Origin: Nocardia takedensis NBRC 100417
Lineage (GTDB): Bacteria; Actinomycetota; Actinomycetes; Mycobacteriales; Mycobacteriaceae
Direction: 5' to 3'
DNA: 64,000 nucleotides
Assembly: GCF_000308695.1 (NCBI RefSeq)
Contig: NZ_BAGG01000077.1
Coordinates: 1 to 64,000, forward strand
The notes under the pieces were generated by a model, which worked only from the letters and a program-made list of their open reading frames with translations, was not told where the DNA came from and searched no databases. Both the position numbers and the translations under genes were made by a program. Below are positions 17,294 through 26,055 of this stretch, one piece after another (position 1 is the stretch's first letter; each line of letters opens with the position of its first letter).

Positions 17294-18904
17294 GTGACCG
17301 ACTCCGCCGCGCCGCCGAGCGCCGAGACCGTGTGGGACGAACGCCTCCGGCTGTTCTCCTTCGCCACGGCCGAGAAGCGCGCCGAGTACCTGTGGGTGCT
17401 GCGGGCCTTCGACAGCGCGCGGGCCGCCTACGTGGTGCTGCTGCACGCCGACGATGTCGCGGACTGGATCCGGCGCGAACGCGAGGGCGGGCCGGACGCG
17501 GCGGCCGCCCCCGGCGGCGCCGCGACACCGGACGCGGACCTCGCGGCGGTCGCGCAAGCGCTGGGCGCGGCCGAGATCCGGGTGCTGCTCGACCAACTCC
17601 ACCGCTGGGGCGTGCTGGAACGCAGCTACGACGGCACCAGGGCCGCGACACTGGCCGAATACCGCAACCGCCACTACGTCTACCAGTTCTCCCAGGCCGG
17701 CTACCAGGCGTACCGCGCGGTCGCGGGCGTACTGGACGCGCGACTCGACGAGGCGGCGCTGTCCCGACTCGTGCTGCCGGAACTGCTCGCGGACCTGCGC
17801 ACCTTGGCCGAGGCGAACCGGGTCGGCGACGCCGAAGTGGTGTACCGGACGCTGCGCCGTCTGGACGCCGCGCTCACCGACATGGCGGCCCGCGCCGCGC
17901 ATTTCTATCTGTCCCTGGGTGATCTGGTGCGCACCACCGAGATCACCCCGGAGTCCTTCCTCGCCCACAAGGACGCGCTGCTGGCGCACATGCGCGAATT
18001 CAGCATGGACCTGGCCCGTTTCGCCCCGCGCCTGGCCGACGTGATCGGCGAGATCGAAGCGACCGGCGTCGAGGAGTTGGTGGAGCGCGCGGCCTCCTGC
18101 GACGAGCGGGTGCTGCTCACCGCCGCCCAGCGGCGCGCCGACTGGGCCGCGCGCTGGCACGGTCTGCGGACCTGGTTCGTCGCCCCGGACTCCGGCAAGC
18201 CGGGTGAGAGCGAGTCGACCGAGGCCGACCGGTTGCGCGAGGCGACGATGAGCGCGATCGCGGCCGTGCTGTCGCTGCTGCGGCGGGTGACCGAGACCCG
18301 ACGCGGCGGGGTCAGCCGGGAATCGGCGCTGGTGCACCTGGCGGGCTGGTTCACCGCGACGCCGAGCGCGGACAGCGCCCACGCTCTGTTCGAGGTGGTG
18401 TTCGGCCTGGGCAGGCCGCGCCATCTGGCGATGGAGCATCCCGACGCCGATATCGTCCCGCCGACGCGGTCCTGGTGGGACGCACCGCCGTTGGAGATCT
18501 CGCGCACCCTGGCCGAGACGGGTCGCGCGCCGACGGCGGGCGCGCCCGCGCGCATCCAGCGCAACGACGCGAGCCTGCGCAGACTGCGCGAATCCCAGTT
18601 GGCGGCACAGCGCGCCCGCGCCGAGGCCGCGCGGTCGCTGGCGGCGACCGACGTGCACGGCCGCGAACTCGACGCCCGCGAGACCGAGGTGCTGCTGCGA
18701 CTGCTGGACGCGGCCTCGACGGCGTGGGTGCCGGTCAGCGGCCGGGTCGAGGGCACCACCGGCTCGGACAACGGCGTCACCTTGACGGTGTCGCCGCATC
18801 CCGGGTCAACGGTGGTGCGCACCGAACGCGGTCTGCTGCACCTGGATCGGCGCATCCTGTCGGTGCGGGCGCACCGGCCCCGCAAGGCGGGCGGGCGCGG
18901 ATGA
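17294..18904 (+). CDS. jetA: Wadjet type II subunit JetA (TIGR02677/DUF2397, kleisin-like)
   Basis: A 536-residue protein of the TIGR02677 (DUF2397) family, the kleisin-like subunit of type II Wadjet anti-plasmid systems. Family features include the N-terminal RLRLFSFATAEKRAEYLWVLRAF (residues 15-37) and IRVLLDQLHRWGVLE near 100, a winged-helix region. The C-terminal part contains coiled stretches (RLRESQLAAQRARAEAAR near 440). In Wadjet, JetA links the JetB dimer and the JetC ATPase heads of an SMC complex that extrudes DNA loops. GTG at 17294 is chosen; TTG at 17288 is an alternative. The stop overlaps the jetB start (ATGA). Confidence 0.88.
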   Translation: MTDSAAPPSAETVWDERLRLFSFATAEKRAEYLWVLRAFDSARAAYVVLLHADDVADWIRREREGGPDAAAAPGGAATPDADLAAVAQALGAAEIRVLLDQLHRWGVLERSYDGTRAATLAEYRNRHYVYQFSQAGYQAYRAVAGVLDARLDEAALSRLVLPELLADLRTLAEANRVGDAEVVYRTLRRLDAALTDMAARAAHFYLSLGDLVRTTEITPESFLAHKDALLAHMREFSMDLARFAPRLADVIGEIEATGVEELVERAASCDERVLLTAAQRRADWAARWHGLRTWFVAPDSGKPGESESTEADRLREATMSAIAAVLSLLRRVTETRRGGVSRESALVHLAGWFTATPSADSAHALFEVVFGLGRPRHLAMEHPDADIVPPTRSWWDAPPLEISRTLAETGRAPTAGAPARIQRNDASLRRLRESQLAAQRARAEAARSLAATDVHGRELDARETEVLLRLLDAASTAWVPVSGRVEGTTGSDNGVTLTVSPHPGSTVVRTERGLLHLDRRILSVRAHRPRKAGGRG

Positions 18905-20259
18905 TCCACGCGCGTCGCATCGATCCCCTCGCGCTGGACAACTACCAGCGCGCGGCCCGGGTGATCCTGGCCAACCACCTGATCACCAGGACCTATCCCG
19001 ATCGCATGGCGCTCCCGCTGATCCGGCGGTGGGCCACCGAACTGCGCGAGGATCTGGCCGAGTTGTTCGGCTATCGCCTGGAGGTCACCGAGACCACCGC
19101 GCGGTTGTTCCCCGTCGCGGACCGTCTGGAACCGGGGCGGCCCGCGCGCACGGCGGGCGAGCGCGTCTTCGATCGCCGCCGCTACGCCTATCTCGCGCTG
19201 GCGCTGGCCGCGCTGGGCCGCGCCGGCGATCAGATCACCCTCTCGGAACTGGCCGAACAGGTCGCCGACTACACCGCGCGCGTCGACGGGCTCGAACTCG
19301 CGCCGGACCGGGCCGCCGACCGCGACGCGTTCGTGGACGCGGTCGGCTGGCTGGCCACCCGCGGCGCGCTCACCCTCGCCGACGGCGACGCCTCCGGGTG
19401 GGCGGGCGACCCCGAGGTCGGCGAAGCGCTCTACGACATCGACCGCCCGGTGGTGTTCGCGCTGTTCCGTCCGCCGCTGGCGTTGCAGCACCTGCGCAGT
19501 GTGCGGGGTCTGCTCGCGGACGCCGACGACGAACGGTCCGCCGAGGCGGCGCGACGGGTGCGGCGGGCGCTGGTCGAACGGCCCGCCGTGTACGCGGCGG
19601 AACTGTCGCCGTCGGAGCGGACGCTGCTGGCCCAGGACCGGGTGGTCGCGGAGGTCGAGGCGGTGACCGGGTTGGCGGCCGAGCGCCGCGCCGAGGGGGT
19701 CGTGCTCATCGATTCCTCGGGCCGTCTGTCCGATGTGCGGTTCCCCGGCGCCGGGACGCTCGCGCAGGTGGCGTTGCTGCTGGTCGGCGAGATCGCCGAT
19801 CGGGTCCTGGATCTGGACGATCCGCCCGCGCGCAGGCCCGACGTGCTCGACGCCGAGGACGATCTGCTCGCCGAACTCGACGCGGCCATCCCGGCGGCGA
19901 CGGTGTTCGACGCGCTGGCCGAGGACGACGAGGTGCCGTTCGAGGACACGGAGCCGATCCCCGCGCACGACCCGCCCGACCTCCCCTTCCTGGACGCCGA
20001 CTGGGTCGCCACCACGGTGCGGGCGCTGACCGACCGCTACGGCGTCACCTTCGCCGCGCAGTGGCAGGCCGACGTGCCCGGACTGACCGCCGAAGTACTG
20101 GCGCTGCTGCGGCGACTGCGCTTGATCCGCCCGTGTCCCGATGGGCTGCTGGTACTTCCGGCGCTGGCCCGCTACCGGGGCGCGGTGGTGACCGTGCGCA
20201 CCCGCCGGGCCGAGGAACTGTTCGTCACCGCCGCCGACACCGAAGGGATCCGAGCATGA
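18901..20259 (+). CDS. jetB: Wadjet type II subunit JetB (TIGR02678/DUF2398, KITE-like)
   Basis: A 452-residue TIGR02678 (DUF2398) protein. Recognisable segments are the N-terminal DNYQRAARVILANHLITRTYPD (14-35) and FGYRLEVTETTARLFP near 58; ITLSELAEQVADYTARV near 113 is a winged-helix segment. In Wadjet systems this protein is the KITE-type dimer bound to JetA. A 50-residue acidic stretch (about 315-360) joins the two halves. ATG overlaps the jetA stop by four bases and the stop overlaps jetC in the same way, indicating translational coupling. Confidence 0.87.
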   Translation: MIHARRIDPLALDNYQRAARVILANHLITRTYPDRMALPLIRRWATELREDLAELFGYRLEVTETTARLFPVADRLEPGRPARTAGERVFDRRRYAYLALALAALGRAGDQITLSELAEQVADYTARVDGLELAPDRAADRDAFVDAVGWLATRGALTLADGDASGWAGDPEVGEALYDIDRPVVFALFRPPLALQHLRSVRGLLADADDERSAEAARRVRRALVERPAVYAAELSPSERTLLAQDRVVAEVEAVTGLAAERRAEGVVLIDSSGRLSDVRFPGAGTLAQVALLLVGEIADRVLDLDDPPARRPDVLDAEDDLLAELDAAIPAATVFDALAEDDEVPFEDTEPIPAHDPPDLPFLDADWVATTVRALTDRYGVTFAAQWQADVPGLTAEVLALLRRLRLIRPCPDGLLVLPALARYRGAVVTVRTRRAEELFVTAADTEGIRA

Positions 20260-23200
20260 CTGTCATCCACGGCGGGGTGCGCTTCGTCCCGACCCGCGCG
20301 GGCATCGTCAACCTGTGGGACTACCGCGACCAGGAGTTCTGTTTCGCCGACGGTCGCCTGGTGCTGCGCGGGCCCAACGGTTCCGGCAAGACCAAAGCGC
20401 TCGAGGTGCTGTTCCCGTTCGTGCTCGACGGTCGGATCGAGCCGCGCAGGCTCAACCCGTTCGCGGGCGAGGAACGCACCATGAAATCCAATCTGCTCTA
20501 CCGCAAGCAGGATTCGGCGTACTCGTATGTGTGGATGGAGTTCGCGCGCGGGCGGTGGGACGATCCGGAGACGGTCACCGTCGGGATCGGGATGCGCGCG
20601 AGTCGGTCCTCGGACAAGGTCACCCGCTGGTATTTCGTCGCCGACGGGCGGGTGGGCGTCGACTTCTCGCTCATCGGCCCCGACGACCGGCCGCTGACCC
20701 GCAAGCAGTTGGCCGAGCAGATCGGCACCGACGCCATCGTGGACCGCCCGGTCGAGTACCGCGCCGCCATCGACGCGCGGATGTTCGGGTTGGGGGCGCA
20801 GCGCTACGACCAGTTGATCACCCTGATCCTGACGCTGCGCCGTCCGCAGTTGGCCAAGAACCTGGACCCGCGCGGGCTGTCCCAGGCGCTGACCGACGGC
20901 CTGCGCCCGCTGGACGATCAACTGATCCTGGACGCGGCGCGTTCGTTCAGCGATATGGAGGAGGTCGGGCGCACCCTTGAGGGATTGGTGCGGGCCGACA
21001 CCGCGACCAGTTCGTTCGTGCAGGTCTACCGGCGCTACCTCGCGGTGCAGGCCCGCACGGACGTGGACCAGGTGCGCGCGCGCCTGGACGCGGTCACCCA
21101 CGCGAGCACCGCCCTGTTCGCCGCGACCGCGCTGCGGCGGCGTCGCGACGCCGAGCGCACGACCGCCGAGGCGCGCGCCGAGGACGCCGACCGCGCCTAC
21201 GAACAGGCCATGACCGATCGCGAGACGCTCCAGCGATCCAGCGCCTACGAGGGCAAACAGCAACTCGACGATCTCGCCGACGCGGTGCGCAGGCTGGAGA
21301 CCTCGGCCGGCGTGCACCGCGACAAGGCGCTCAAGGCGAACCAGACGCTGGATCAGCGCGCCCAGGAGGCCGAACGCGCCGCGACCGCGGTGGACAACGC
21401 CGCCGCCGCGCTGGCCCGCGCCGAGGACGATCTGCGCGCCGCCGCCGAGGCAGCGGGCATCACCTGGACCGACCCCGCCGAGCCCCGCCCCGACGCGCTG
21501 ACCGCGGCGGTGCGGGCGCGCGCGGAGGAACGCGACGCCGACGTGCGCGCGACCCGGCGCGTGCTGACCGGGTCGGAGACCGCGACGACCGAACGGTCGC
21601 GCGCCGAACGCGCCGCCGAACGCGCGACCGGAGCGCGGGAGTCCGCCGCCGCCGAGGTCGCCGCGGCGGAAGCGGCGGTGGCGGTGGCCCGCGCCGACGC
21701 CGCGGGCGCGGTGCGCACCTGGTGGGATGCCCACCGCGACCGGTACGCCGCGCTCGGGACGGATTTGCGCGACGCGCTCGTCTCGGCCGTGGGCGCGACC
21801 GATCAGGCGGAGGCCGTCGGTCTCGCGGAAATCCTCGCCGAACGCACCGAACCGCTGCTCGACACGATCCGCGCGCGACGGCAGAATGCGCGCACCCGCG
21901 CGGAGGCGGCCGAACAGCGCGCCGCCGACCTGCGGACCGAACACGATCGGGTCGCCGCCGAACGCGCCGACGCGCCCCCGCCGAACCCGTCGCGCACCGA
22001 CGACCGCGACGGCCGGGCGGGCGCGCCGCTGTGGCGGTCGGTGCGTTTCGCCGAGGACGTCTCCCCCGCCGACGCCGCCGGACTCGAGGCGGCCCTGCAC
22101 GCGGCCGGTCTGCTCGACGCCTGGATCTGCGCACCCGAGTCGCTGCCCGAGTTCCGGTCCGATCGGTTCCTGGTGCCGCTGCCCGTCGGCGAACGTCCGA
22201 CCGGTCGGACCCTCGCCGATGTCCTCGTGGTGGAACAGGACGCGGCCGACCTGACCGTGCCGAGCACGGCCGTCGCCGAGGTTCTGGCCTCGATCGCGGT
22301 GGTCGAGGACGCGCACGCCGGCACGGGCGTGGCCGTCGACGCGGGCGGCGCGTTCCGGCAGGGCGTGCAGGTCGGCAGGCACGGCAAAGCCGACGCCGAG
22401 TTCATCGGCGCGACCGCGCGCGCCCGCCGTCGCGCGCACCGTCTGGACGAGCTGACCGCCGAACTCGCCGCCGTCGAATCCGACCGCGAGGCCGCCGAGA
22501 CCGAGGAGCGCACCGCCGCCGAGGAATTGCGCGCGCTGGCCGCCGCGGCCAAGGCGATGCCGCGACCCGCCGTGAGCGCGGCGTCGCGGGCGGTGGCCGA
22601 GGCGGCGGGAATGCTGCGGTCCCGGTCCGAGAGCGCCGCGCAGGCCGAACGCGACCTCGACCAGGCGGTGGCCGAGGCCGCGGCGGCAGAGAAGAAGGTG
22701 CGCGCGGTCGCCGCCGAACACCGCGCGCCGCGCACCGCCGCCGAACTCGACGCCCTCGCCGCCGCCATCCGCCATTTCGAGAACACCGGGTCCGCGCTGC
22801 TGCGGGCGCGCGCCGATCACGACCGCGAACGCGAACGGCACCGCGAAGGCGCCGACCGCTTCGAGGAGGCCCGCGACCTGGCCGAGGCATTCGCCGAGGA
22901 GGCCGAATCCGCGCAGGCCGGCTACCAGGAGCAGGTCCGCAAACTCGAGACGCTGCGCGAGGCGCTGGGCGCGGGAGCGGCCGACATCGACCGCGAACTC
23001 GAGGCCGCCCGCGAGCGGATCGAGGCCACCAGGGCCGAACAGAAGGCCGCGCGCAAAGCGGCCAACGCCGCGATCGAAGCCGTCGGCGACGCCGAGGCCG
23101 CCTACCGCACCGCGCACGAATCATTGGGGACCGCGCTCACCGAGGTCCTCGCCGAAGTGCGCGCCCTCGCCCCGTACGCCCGTCCCGATCTGCTGCGTCT

Positions 23201-24458
23201 GCTCGGCGCACCCGAACACTGCCGCTGGCCCGGCAGCGAAGCGGCCTGGTCGACCCCGGAACAGTTGCTGTACCGGATCTCCCAGGCCGGACCGGAATCC
23301 GAACCCCGGGTGCTGCCCGAGGAGGTGGCCGACCTGTTCGAGGCGTTGGCCGCCGCCACCGCCTCGGTGCGCGCGGGTGAGGCGGCGCGCAAATCGACCC
23401 GCAGCGCCGTCACCGCCGCGCTCCAGGAATTCGATGCCGCGCTGGCCGGTTCGGGCCGCGACTACCGGTTGCACTGGGACGCCGCCGACGGCCTCACCGT
23501 CGTGCACGTCCAGGACGAGCAGGGACTGTCCGCGCTCGCCGATTTCGCGGGTCGTCTCGACCGGGCCCGCCAGGACCAGGAACTGCTGCTCACCGACGCC
23601 GAACGCCGCATCCTCGAGGACGCCCTGCTCACCGGACTCGCCCAGCAGATCCACGAACGCACCGGCGACGCCCGCGATCTCATCGCCAGGATGGGCGCGG
23701 AGATGAAGAAGCGTCGCATGTCCTCGGGCAACACCATCGGGGTGCACTGGGTGCCCGCCGACGCGCTCTCCGACGCCGCGCGGGCGGTGAGCAGACTGCT
23801 CGAACGCGACGCCGCGGCACTGAGCGCCGAGGACCTGGCGACCGTGCGCGCGCACTTCGCCGCCGAGATCCGCAACGCGCGGGCCGCGCACCCCGAACGC
23901 TCCTATCCCGAGATCCTCGGCGCGACACTGGATTACCGCAGTTGGCGGGTGTTCTCCTTCACCCTGGTCGGCGCCGACGGCAGCGAGGACAAGCTCACCG
24001 TGGCCCGCCACAGCGCGCTCTCCGGCGGCGAACAATCGGTCTCCCTGCACCTGCCGCTGTTCGCCGCGGCGCACGTCATGCTGGATTCGGCCGACCCCCA
24101 GGCCCCGCGCCTGCTGGCCCTGGACGAGGCGTTCGCCGGCGTCGACGACAACGGTCGCAGCGAATTGCTCGGTCTGAGCGTGCAATTCGACCTCGACCTG
24201 TTCATGACCGGCTACGACCTGTGGATCACCTACGCCCACGTCCCCGGCTGCGCCCACTACGACCTGGCCCACTCGGCCGCCGAACACACCGTCAGCGCCA
24301 CCCTACTGGTCTGGGACAGCGGCGAACTCCTGGCCGAACACGACGGCGGCGACCTCCCCACCGCCCTCGGCTCCCCCGACCGCCGCCGCGTCCCCGCGGG
24401 CATCGAAGGCGGCCTCACCCTCGACGACATGCCGGGAACAGCACGTCAGCCGGTGTGA
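20256..24458 (+). CDS. jetC: Wadjet type II SMC-like ATPase JetC (TIGR02680)
   Basis: A 1400-residue SMC/MukB-like ATPase of the TIGR02680 family, the motor of the Wadjet complex. Walker A is GPNGSGKT at residues 39-46. Two long Ala/Glu/Arg-rich coiled coils (about 260-560 and 730-1000) flank a globular hinge-like segment (about 588-728, beginning APLWRSVRFAEDV). The signature SALSGGEQS is at about 1254-1262 and Walker B LLALDEAF at about 1286-1293. Length and domain order match the family. The C-terminal 30 residues after LAEHDGGDL look atypical and may be junction sequence. No jetD (TIGR02679/DUF2399 nuclease) follows: only 396 bases separate it from the next gene. Confidence 0.92.
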   Translation: MTVIHGGVRFVPTRAGIVNLWDYRDQEFCFADGRLVLRGPNGSGKTKALEVLFPFVLDGRIEPRRLNPFAGEERTMKSNLLYRKQDSAYSYVWMEFARGRWDDPETVTVGIGMRASRSSDKVTRWYFVADGRVGVDFSLIGPDDRPLTRKQLAEQIGTDAIVDRPVEYRAAIDARMFGLGAQRYDQLITLILTLRRPQLAKNLDPRGLSQALTDGLRPLDDQLILDAARSFSDMEEVGRTLEGLVRADTATSSFVQVYRRYLAVQARTDVDQVRARLDAVTHASTALFAATALRRRRDAERTTAEARAEDADRAYEQAMTDRETLQRSSAYEGKQQLDDLADAVRRLETSAGVHRDKALKANQTLDQRAQEAERAATAVDNAAAALARAEDDLRAAAEAAGITWTDPAEPRPDALTAAVRARAEERDADVRATRRVLTGSETATTERSRAERAAERATGARESAAAEVAAAEAAVAVARADAAGAVRTWWDAHRDRYAALGTDLRDALVSAVGATDQAEAVGLAEILAERTEPLLDTIRARRQNARTRAEAAEQRAADLRTEHDRVAAERADAPPPNPSRTDDRDGRAGAPLWRSVRFAEDVSPADAAGLEAALHAAGLLDAWICAPESLPEFRSDRFLVPLPVGERPTGRTLADVLVVEQDAADLTVPSTAVAEVLASIAVVEDAHAGTGVAVDAGGAFRQGVQVGRHGKADAEFIGATARARRRAHRLDELTAELAAVESDREAAETEERTAAEELRALAAAAKAMPRPAVSAASRAVAEAAGMLRSRSESAAQAERDLDQAVAEAAAAEKKVRAVAAEHRAPRTAAELDALAAAIRHFENTGSALLRARADHDRERERHREGADRFEEARDLAEAFAEEAESAQAGYQEQVRKLETLREALGAGAADIDRELEAARERIEATRAEQKAARKAANAAIEAVGDAEAAYRTAHESLGTALTEVLAEVRALAPYARPDLLRLLGAPEHCRWPGSEAAWSTPEQLLYRISQAGPESEPRVLPEEVADLFEALAAATASVRAGEAARKSTRSAVTAALQEFDAALAGSGRDYRLHWDAADGLTVVHVQDEQGLSALADFAGRLDRARQDQELLLTDAERRILEDALLTGLAQQIHERTGDARDLIARMGAEMKKRRMSSGNTIGVHWVPADALSDAARAVSRLLERDAAALSAEDLATVRAHFAAEIRNARAAHPERSYPEILGATLDYRSWRVFSFTLVGADGSEDKLTVARHSALSGGEQSVSLHLPLFAAAHVMLDSADPQAPRLLALDEAFAGVDDNGRSELLGLSVQFDLDLFMTGYDLWITYAHVPGCAHYDLAHSAAEHTVSATLLVWDSGELLAEHDGGDLPTALGSPDRRRVPAGIEGGLTLDDMPGTARQPV

Positions 24459-24489
24459 GGCGGCAGGCATGGAGACTGCACTCGCCCCT

Positions 24490-24603
24490 CCGCGTCGCTG
24501 CCGGCGGACCGTCCGACCCGGGTGCTGTGGCGAGCTCGAAATGCCACGATTCGTCGGCAAAGGCGCGGCACAGTCCCCTGCGGTTGCCGTTGGCTTCGAG
24601 CAA
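24490..24603 (-). pseudogene. Decayed 3' end of an M15 (VanY-like) peptidase gene
   Basis: Minus-strand translation reads LEANGNRRGLCRAFADE then SWHFELATAPGS. The intact M15 peptidase at 27828-28340 ends LETHGNRWGLCRTFINEW then WHFQIATVPGG. By hand alignment about 64 of 82 bases agree. The catalytic-site WHF is kept. A TAG stop lies directly before the homologous part, so it cannot be expressed from upstream. Same strand as the intact gene, at the opposite end of the ABC-3C genes, so the two 3' ends form an imperfect direct repeat bracketing about 3.2 kb. Confidence 0.8.
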
Positions 24604-24814
24604 CTAGGATCACGTCGCGGACACGACGCTCCGACTTCGCCCGACATGCAGGTACGGCACGCGTAGTTGGCACACGGAACCTCGTTGTGCCACTGTATCT
24701 TCGGCTCGACAGGTGGACGACGGCAGCCGATCGCCGATGCGACACCGTCAACCAGAACATCGGCACGAGAGCATGTTTCATGCTCGTTGCCACTGAAGCC
24801 GGCCGATGCGCCGG

Positions 24815-24820
24815 TACGAT
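24815..24820 (+). promoter_or_regulatory. -10 box (TACGAT) of ABC-3C operon
   Basis: TACGAT fits TANNNT, 35 bases before the ATG at 24855, leaving a short leader with a G-rich ribosome site (AGGGGG at 24845-24850). An upstream TTGCCA is too far for normal spacing. Confidence 0.35.
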
Positions 24821-24854
24821 GAAGACACTGTCACGGGGAGACACAGGGGGTCGC

Positions 24855-25817
24855 ATGGGGCTGTCGTCCGCGAATTGGCGCGACTGGTATCGATTTCGCC
24901 ATCGGGAGGAATGCTTTCGATCGGGCACTCCGTACGAGGAGTACGTGACCGGCGTTCTGGCTCGGTTCCACGACGATTTCATCAATCCCGCTCCCACCGG
25001 GACGTTCGGCGATGGCGGGTGCGACGGTCTGGCGGAAGCGGGCACGATCGCCTACGCCTGTTACGGCCAGCGCCCCGGCCGTAACGCCGAAACGGAACTC
25101 GCAAAGAAGATCCGTGACGACTTCGACCGGGCCCACCGAGAATGGCGCACATTCCACACCTGGCGGTTCGTGACCAACGCCCCCTACGGCCCCAAGGCGG
25201 GCGAGGTGTTGACCGAACTCCAGCAGACCCATGGGGCACATCCCGTCCGCCCGGTACGGATTCGCCTGTTCGACACCGACAAGCTGTGGACCGACGTGGT
25301 GAGCACGCTGGACATTGACGTGCTGAACGATCTGTTTCCCGGGGTGCCCGGTGCGGCCAATGTCGAACTGCGCGATCTCATTCCGCTGCTCGACAAACTC
25401 GGCACCGTGGATTCGGCGACGTATGTCGCGGACACGATCCGACCGGTCCCGCCGGACAAGATGGAGTTCAATGCGCTTCCCGAGAGCAGTCGCGTCGAAT
25501 TCAACAGCGGCCGCCTACTGGCCCCTCGCATCTCCGAGTGGTACGCGGGTGCCTCCGATCCGGCTCTCGCGGACAGCCACGGCGAACGCTTCCGAGCGTT
25601 GTACCGGGGAGCCCGCGCTGTGACGACGCGACCGGCCGAGATCTTGGAACGACTCTACGTGGGTCTGGCCGGATCGGACGTGCGCATGGACGCGACACGG
25701 GCAAACGCGGCCTACGCCGTAGTCTCGTACTTCTTCGATTCATGCCATATCTTCGAGGAGCCGCCCAGCCCGTTCCCGGTTTCCGGTGAGGAGGTTCCCA
25801 GTGCTGTTGCCCACTAA
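24855..25817 (+). CDS. ABC-three-component system protein with restriction-endonuclease-like N-terminus
   Basis: A 320-residue first component of an ABC-3C conflict system. Residues 30-75 (EEYVTGVLARFHDDF, then FGDGGCDGLAEAGTIAYACYGQRP) resemble the N-terminal PD-(D/E)XK-like domain of these proteins: an acidic pair in GDGGCDG (Asp53, Asp57) and a polar site in YGQR (70-73), though the usual Lys is Arg here. The C-terminal half (from about 175, ELRDLIPLLDKLG) is alpha-helical and probably docks with the ATPase. ATG at 24855 is preferred over ATG 24819. The gene overlaps the next by 17 bases. Nuclease activity is an inference. Confidence 0.65.
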   Translation: MGLSSANWRDWYRFRHREECFRSGTPYEEYVTGVLARFHDDFINPAPTGTFGDGGCDGLAEAGTIAYACYGQRPGRNAETELAKKIRDDFDRAHREWRTFHTWRFVTNAPYGPKAGEVLTELQQTHGAHPVRPVRIRLFDTDKLWTDVVSTLDIDVLNDLFPGVPGAANVELRDLIPLLDKLGTVDSATYVADTIRPVPPDKMEFNALPESSRVEFNSGRLLAPRISEWYAGASDPALADSHGERFRALYRGARAVTTRPAEILERLYVGLAGSDVRMDATRANAAYAVVSYFFDSCHIFEEPPSPFPVSGEEVPSAVAH

Positions 25818-26055
25818 GGGGATATCGGCCGATCGAGCCTTGATCACGATCGGCGCGGACTTGCTGGAGGAACTCAGCGATCCACTCTCGGTCTCGGCGC
25901 TCTGGGACCGCTACAGCGCACGGCAACGATCCTCGCCGAACGCCGGACGCATCACATTCGACTGGTTCTCTCTGTCACTGGCCGCCCTCTTCGCGATGGG
26001 GCTCATCGATGCCGCGGCCGACGGCTACCTCCGGCGGGCAAATGTTCCTCGGTAA
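25801..26055 (+). CDS. ABC-three-component system middle component
   Basis: An 84-residue protein starting at GTG 25801 (MLLPTKGISADRALITIG). It is made of a helical segment and the winged-helix-like stretch ITFDWFSLSLAALFAMGLID, the pattern of ABC-3C middle components. GAGGAGG lies 6 bases upstream of the GTG, supporting this start. It overlaps both neighbours (17 and 14 bases), indicating obligate co-expression. In these systems the middle component is thought to link the effector protein to the ATPase. Confidence 0.7.
   Translation: MLLPTKGISADRALITIGADLLEELSDPLSVSALWDRYSARQRSSPNAGRITFDWFSLSLAALFAMGLIDAAADGYLRRANVPR

Larger units (their letters stand above)
24459..24854. other. 396-base junction between jetC and the ABC-3C genes
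   Basis: Holds a decayed M15-peptidase 3' end on the minus strand (24490-24603) at its left, and the ABC-3C promoter at its right. No gene is supported. There is no trace of jetD. Base composition is visibly less GC-rich than jetC. Confidence 0.7.

Noticed and set aside
20172..23117. 981-residue minus-strand open frame
   Set aside because: Antisense to jetC; no motif; shadow composition.
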